Assembly: GCF_026262505.1 (NCBI RefSeq)
Contig: NC_067203.1
Coordinates: forward strand, 9,176,001-9,240,000
Source of the DNA: Trichomonas vaginalis G3
Taxonomy: Eukaryota; Parabasalia; Trichomonadida; Trichomonadidae
Length of the DNA stretch: 64,000 bases
Direction: 5' to 3'
In this document: positions 59,549-64,000 of the stretch, piece by piece
Layout: every line of letters starts with the position of its first letter
Position numbering within the stretch: the first letter of the stretch is position 1
Notes under the pieces: model-generated
What the model saw: the letters and a program-made list of their open reading frames with translations, nothing else
Told to the model about the DNA's origin: nothing
The model's database searches: none
Translations under genes and position numbers: made by a program

Positions 59549-61348
59549 TTACTCGAGGACGAAGTACTTTCCGTCTGTCTTCTGTTGCTTGTCCTTGTTT
59601 GAGTTGTACTTGTTGATTCTTGGTCTCTTTGTGTTCTTATCAGAACGGAGAGTGACTGACATCTGTTTGAGGAAGTAGTTCATACCCTTGATGAGGGATT
59701 GTGGGCTCTTAGCGACTGTCTTGACACCTGGCTGGCCGTCGAAGACAAGAACGCGAGAAGCGAGGTAAGTAGCCATGATAAAGTCGTGCTCGACAACGAA
59801 AGCTGTCTTGCCGGCGTTCATGATGTAGCGCTTGATGATCTTTGAGATGATAACACGTTGTTCGGCATCAAGGAAGGCTGATGGTTCATCGATAAGATAA
59901 AGATCTGCGTTCTTACCAAGAGCGAGTGCAATAGCGACACGCTGAAGTTCACCACCGGAGAGCTTCTTGACCTTTCTGTCCATAAGGTGGTCAAGGTTGA
60001 GTGGATTGAGAACGAGATCCTTGAAGAGTGGCTGTGTCATTGATGAGCCGATCTTGCCTTCAAGAAGCTGCTGTACTGTGCCGTCGAAGTGTGGCTGGAT
60101 CTTCTGTGGCTTGTATGAAATCGAAAGTGCTGGGAGTTCGAAAGCGATATCGTCTGGTGCTTGGTTGCCTGAGAGTAAACGGATGAATGTTGTCTTACCG
60201 ACACCGTTCTGGCCGAGAAGAACGATGATTTCTGAGTCTCTGAATGAGCCGCCTTCAACATCGAGGTGGAAGTCGCCAATGGAGAGGGACATGGATGGGT
60301 ACTTGTAGTGGTGCTGTTCACCTTCATTCAAGATATCGTTATCGTCGGAAATTCTGAAGACAAGTTGTTCTTCACGGAATCTCATGTTTTCTGTTGGAAG
60401 GTAACCTTCAAGGAAGATGTTGATACCTTCACGGACTGTGAATGGTGCAGAGATAACACCGAAAGCACCTGGTGCGCCGTAAAGAACGGAAATGAAGTCG
60501 GACATGTAGTCGAGAATGGCAAGATCGTGCTCAATGACAATGACGTAATCGCCAACCTTAAGGCAGTCACGGATAACACGAGCAGCGGCCATACGCTGTC
60601 CGATATCGAGATATGAGGATGGTTCATCAAAGAAGTAAGCGCCGGCGGCTGAGAGGCAAACGAGAGCGATAGCGAAACGCTGGAGTTCACCACCGGAAAG
60701 TTGGTTGATTTGACGCTCAAGGAGGGCGTTGAGTTGGAGCTGTGTGATGATGTCGTCGAATTGGCCTGTAGCATCCTTGGCTTTAAGGATTTCGCCGACT
60801 TTGCCGTTTCTAACTTTGGCAAGGCTATCAACCCACTGTGGTTTCATGATAACGCGCATGTTTTCGTTGATAAGCTTTGTGAAGTATGTCTGAAGTTCGG
60901 AACCACGGAAGCGCTGGATAATCTGGGCCCAGTCTGGTTGCTTGGCTTCATCGAGGATACCAAGGTTTGGACGAATCTTGTTGGAAAGGATTTGAAGGGC
61001 TGTGGACTTGCCAATACCATTCTGGCCGACAAGACCAAGTACCTGCTTTACACGTGGGTATGGGAGACGGTGAAGCTTGAAGCCGTTTCTTGAATAACGA
61101 TGGGTTGTTTCTGCATCAAGAGCTTTTGGAAGATTGATAATTTGAATAGCGTGGAATGGGCATTTCTTAACACACATACCGCAGCCAATGCAAAGAGCTT
61201 CGGAAATAGCGCAGCCAGTGACTGGAACTTTAATGCAGTTCTTGCCGGATCTGTTAACTGGGCATACACCCTTGCACTCCTTCTGGCACTTCTTCGGCTT
61301 GCATCGATCTGCGTTAACGACAGCGAGACGAATAGAATTGTCAGCCAT
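59549..61348 (-). CDS. ABCE1: ABCE1/RLI1 ribosome-recycling ATPase
   Basis: A 599-residue protein from ATG 61348, the normal family length. ABCE1 splits ribosomes after termination. The N-terminus has the two 4Fe-4S clusters (CKPKKCQKECKGVCPV and CIGCGMCVKKCPFHAI). Two ATP-binding domains follow, with Walker A motifs GQNGIGKST and GQNGVGKTT, signature motifs LSGGELQRFAIA and LSGGELQRVAIA, and Walker B FFDEPSSYLD and LIDEPSAFLD. The gene is clearly richer in G+C and in codons ending in C/G than its neighbours, consistent with high expression. Iron-sulfur maturation would depend on the hydrogenosomal ISC system known in trichomonads. Confidence 0.97.
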   Translation of the reverse strand: MADNSIRLAVVNADRCKPKKCQKECKGVCPVNRSGKNCIKVPVTGCAISEALCIGCGMCVKKCPFHAIQIINLPKALDAETTHRYSRNGFKLHRLPYPRVKQVLGLVGQNGIGKSTALQILSNKIRPNLGILDEAKQPDWAQIIQRFRGSELQTYFTKLINENMRVIMKPQWVDSLAKVRNGKVGEILKAKDATGQFDDIITQLQLNALLERQINQLSGGELQRFAIALVCLSAAGAYFFDEPSSYLDIGQRMAAARVIRDCLKVGDYVIVIEHDLAILDYMSDFISVLYGAPGAFGVISAPFTVREGINIFLEGYLPTENMRFREEQLVFRISDDNDILNEGEQHHYKYPSMSLSIGDFHLDVEGGSFRDSEIIVLLGQNGVGKTTFIRLLSGNQAPDDIAFELPALSISYKPQKIQPHFDGTVQQLLEGKIGSSMTQPLFKDLVLNPLNLDHLMDRKVKKLSGGELQRVAIALALGKNADLYLIDEPSAFLDAEQRVIISKIIKRYIMNAGKTAFVVEHDFIMATYLASRVLVFDGQPGVKTVAKSPQSLIKGMNYFLKQMSVTLRSDKNTKRPRINKYNSNKDKQQKTDGKYFVLE

Positions 61349-62368
61349 AAGTTAATAAGAAAAATAAACTTTTCAATTTGAGGCCATGAAAAAATTTTAG
61401 TCCTCATCAACTATTACTGTTTAGGAAATGGTTTGTCTGTATCAAATATTAAATATTCCCTTAAGAAAAACCAATAATCTCCATTGGAAAGCATATTTCA
61501 GATTAAATTTCCCAATTGTTTGGGGATTTATCAGTTGCATCATAATTTATTTTGTATTAGTATACTGAAATGAAATTGTCTCAGATGAAATAAGTTGATG
61601 GGCTCGGTCAAATTGAATTGAGACATAACTTTTTCTCAAATTTTCCAATCATTGTTTTTTTTTTTTTTTATGTCGATTATTTATTTATTACTGAGAATCT
61701 AGCACATAGACAAGAAGATGTAGTACTTATAATTTTTTAATGTTAGACCCTATTTGGATGTGCGAATATTTCAAAAATTATTCGTAATTGCACTATGATA
61801 TAAAATATGTATAACATAGAGTCTGCTAGTCTTGGAGATATATAATTCGTCGAAATAATAGTACTGTGATAACCAATTTTTCCTTCTTTGGATTATTTAT
61901 GTGAAAAGAAACTGGCTTAGAGATGAATGCTTAAAAATTAGCAATTTGATCGAAATTTATATATGTTCCCTTATGACTATGGGATCAGATTCCTTCACAA
62001 GATAAAATAAGCTTAAATGGCTAATCCCAGCCTCAAAATGCAAAAACATAAAAATGTATTGTTTCTTATTGCATACTATTAAAGATATCTCAAAATATAA
62101 TCCAATGTGAACTTAATCCAGGTCTTAAAACAAATAATAACCACATAGATTAATAGGTTTTGAATTGGTTAAGTTGCGTTTCCTTTTTCGAGGCAAAGGG
62201 GCGCAATTAGATATTGGAAATAGTTAATACCAAAGCAATATAAGCCCAATTTGAGCAAATATATAATGTAATAGGTAGATTTAAGCAAACTCTCTGTTAT
62301 AAATCAATAAAATTAAAATCCCAACCATTGAAGGAGGGAAAAAAATAATAAAAAAGTGCCTGTTTCAA
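61349..62368. other. Intergenic region
   Basis: About 1.0 kb without a supported gene; a T-run lies near 61652-61668. Confidence 0.45.
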
Positions 62369-63016
62369 ATGACTGATAGTTGGAACGCTATTAAACCGGT
62401 TGCACAACAGATTATGGAAACAATTATTGCTTCTCCATGCAATGAGATTGTTCATACATCTGTTATGACGCCAAAAGGTCCATTATCATTCGATTCTATA
62501 TTAGAAAATGTTAAGAATGGAACATACACGTCTTCAAAGGACTGGGACAAAGATTGCAGGACATATATAGCTACAATGGCTGAAACATATAAGCAGCAGC
62601 CTTTAGAGCTCGTTATTTTAAAGCACGTTCGAATTACATACGTTAAATTAATACAGAAATGCCAAGCATGCACTACAGAAGGATGGATAAAGCGCGCAAA
62701 TCAGCTTCGTGTGAAGATTGATGACTTACTTCGCACAGTTCCGGATTGTCTCAAAAAGTATTCGCAGCTAATGCCTGTTCCTCCAATCCACAATACTCAA
62801 TTACAGCGTAGCGATATAGAAACAATTGCAAAATTCGATCAAAAAATTACAAATAATCTTGAATTAATGCAGCTTCTTCGTATACTTAATGATGATCCTG
62901 CGGCCCTCGAGATTACAGGTGATACAGCTAAAGTGGACGTTCAAAAGCTTCGCAATCCAACGCAATTGAAATTATATTTATTCCTCAAAGATAAAATCGA
63001 AGGCGATAAAAAGTGA
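62369..63016 (+). CDS. Small protein with bromodomain-like helical fold, unknown
   Basis: A 215-residue protein from ATG 62369. The first ~110 residues (GPLSFDSILENVKNGTYTSS, KDWDKDCRTYIATMAETY) recall the ZA-loop/helix layout of a degenerate bromodomain, but the acetyl-lysine-binding Asn is not obvious. The rest is helical, ending in Lys-rich sequence. A chromatin role is possible but unproven. The gene is intact. Confidence 0.6.
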   Translation: MTDSWNAIKPVAQQIMETIIASPCNEIVHTSVMTPKGPLSFDSILENVKNGTYTSSKDWDKDCRTYIATMAETYKQQPLELVILKHVRITYVKLIQKCQACTTEGWIKRANQLRVKIDDLLRTVPDCLKKYSQLMPVPPIHNTQLQRSDIETIAKFDQKITNNLELMQLLRILNDDPAALEITGDTAKVDVQKLRNPTQLKLYLFLKDKIEGDKK

Positions 63017-63548
63017 AACAGATTCTCATAATAATTTGTGATTATCGACCTGAAATTTTCTTCGGATAATCTTCTTTTCTCATTATTCTTTGTAAATTAT
63101 TTATTAAACCATAACTGTGATTTTTATCATTACATCAGTATTTTACAGTAAAATTTTGCCATCTGTTACATTAGTAATGTTATAATGCTAAATGTGAAAT
63201 AAAATTTATTTGATTTTGCTGAACTCTTGGATTCATTCTTTGTGTTTAAAACTTAGTTGATATTTTGTTCGTTTATTGCTTCAGAATTAATCCGTATGAA
63301 AAAAAGAACAATTGAATTTTAAAGTACAGTCAAACAAAAGAATTATAAAGAGAATATTTATACATTACAAATGAGTTAATAAGATACATGGTATATTTAA
63401 CATAAGAGAAGGAGACTGAAAATTCAATCATCTAGATACCAAACTGTGTGATTCCATTGGAATAGTACACTATACGATGTAAATATTATAGGATTTGTTG
63501 GAAGATTTAATTGTTTGAAGGATATTTGGTATAATATTGGAATAAAGT
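63017..63548. other. Intergenic region
   Basis: About 530 bases of AT-rich sequence without a supported gene. Confidence 0.45.
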
Positions 63549-63992
63549 TCAATCAAAATCAGATAATACTTTGAAAAGAATGTACGCAAATGACATTGCT
63601 GCAAATATAATTATAACGCTTGGATATTTGTAAGGAATCGAATTTTGAATATTACTCACGCATTTTTGGAAATTTTGGACTTGTGATTCGTATTCATTTA
63701 ATTCTGTTTCTAATTCTTTGGAGAAATTGTATTGGTTTGTTTCTTTGTAAATGGTTATTAATCTTACAATGTTTTCTTCCGAATTATCTAGTTTTTCTGA
63801 ATTGTAAGTTCCAATCGAATGATTAAGCTCACAAATGTCTTCTATAATAGAACATAATAAGACAAGATTTGGCATTGTAAGCTTTGACTTGATTCTAGAT
63901 ATAAGAAGCAAATAGTCTGAGAGACGTAATGAAATTTCCTTGTCTGAACGACGAGCTTCAATTAATAGATCATGTAATGAGCTGTTTTCCAT
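63549..63992 (-). CDS. Small tail-anchored protein, SNARE-like layout
   Basis: A 147-residue protein from ATG 63992. An N-terminal helical region and a coiled-coil-prone stretch (KELETELNEYESQVQNFQKC, ~92-111) lead to a single C-terminal membrane helix (SVIIIFAAMSFAYILFKVL, ~124-143) with a few residues after it. This is the layout of SNARE and other tail-anchored proteins inserted post-translationally. No diagnostic SNARE zero-layer residue can be fixed by eye, so it may be another tail-anchored family. Confidence 0.6.
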   Translation of the reverse strand: MENSSLHDLLIEARRSDKEISLRLSDYLLLISRIKSKLTMPNLVLLCSIIEDICELNHSIGTYNSEKLDNSEENIVRLITIYKETNQYNFSKELETELNEYESQVQNFQKCVSNIQNSIPYKYPSVIIIFAAMSFAYILFKVLSDFD

Positions 63993-64000
63993 AAAATTAC

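Overview
The window looks like a parabasalid protist nuclear genome, most likely Trichomonas vaginalis or a close relative. It is AT-rich, with long ATG-started genes that are almost all intronless. Expected trichomonad families are present: a long ankyrin protein, a decayed ankyrin relative, a BspA-like leucine-rich-repeat gene, BTB-like proteins, a glycine-rich remnant, a mariner element and a Mutator-like element (MULE). Several start codons follow a TCA-pyrimidine-(A/T) initiator at short distance, as known for trichomonads.

Layout. 1-10.7 kb is a core block on the + strand: the end of a Nup93/Nic96 nucleoporin, exosome subunit RRP41, a CENP-C candidate, an unknown helical protein and a small type I membrane protein. 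10.7-14.8 kb is accessory: a TTAA-flanked miniature element, a glycine-rich remnant, a coiled-coil orphan and a two-gene island of possible mobile origin. 15-21 kb holds an unknown helical protein and a large surface-protein gene that is frameshifted and split by a mariner copy. 21-30 kb holds an ankyrin gene with a 5' frameshift, a nine-span membrane protein, an ankyrin pseudogene, a BTB-like gene and a 1.2 kb TTAA-flanked element. 30-43.8 kb is again mostly core: an URB1/NPA1-like ribosome-biogenesis protein, a divergent pair containing an isochorismatase-like hydrolase, a surface protein with a cysteine cluster, a gene with a probable 90-nt intron, a calmodulin-like lipid-anchor candidate, a separase and a BTB-like gene.

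43.8-48.5 kb contains the most unusual object: a 2.05 kb giant inverted repeat (45750-47802). Each ~862-bp arm is a tandem array of ~120-bp units, and each unit carries a long and a short hairpin. The hairpins differ in sequence but keep their pairing. Two more units outside the left end suggest an older, truncated copy. I do not recognise this family.

48.5-64 kb has a karyopherin-like gene, a complete MULE with target-site duplications and ~0.5 kb inverted repeats, a 248-bp direct duplication bracketing a BspA-like pseudogene, the ribosome-recycling factor ABCE1, and two small genes.

No operon logic is expected. Two neighbours bear on chromosome segregation (CENP-C candidate, separase) and several on RNA and ribosome biology (RRP41, URB1-like, ABCE1), but they are scattered. 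No rRNA, tRNA or CRISPR array was found.
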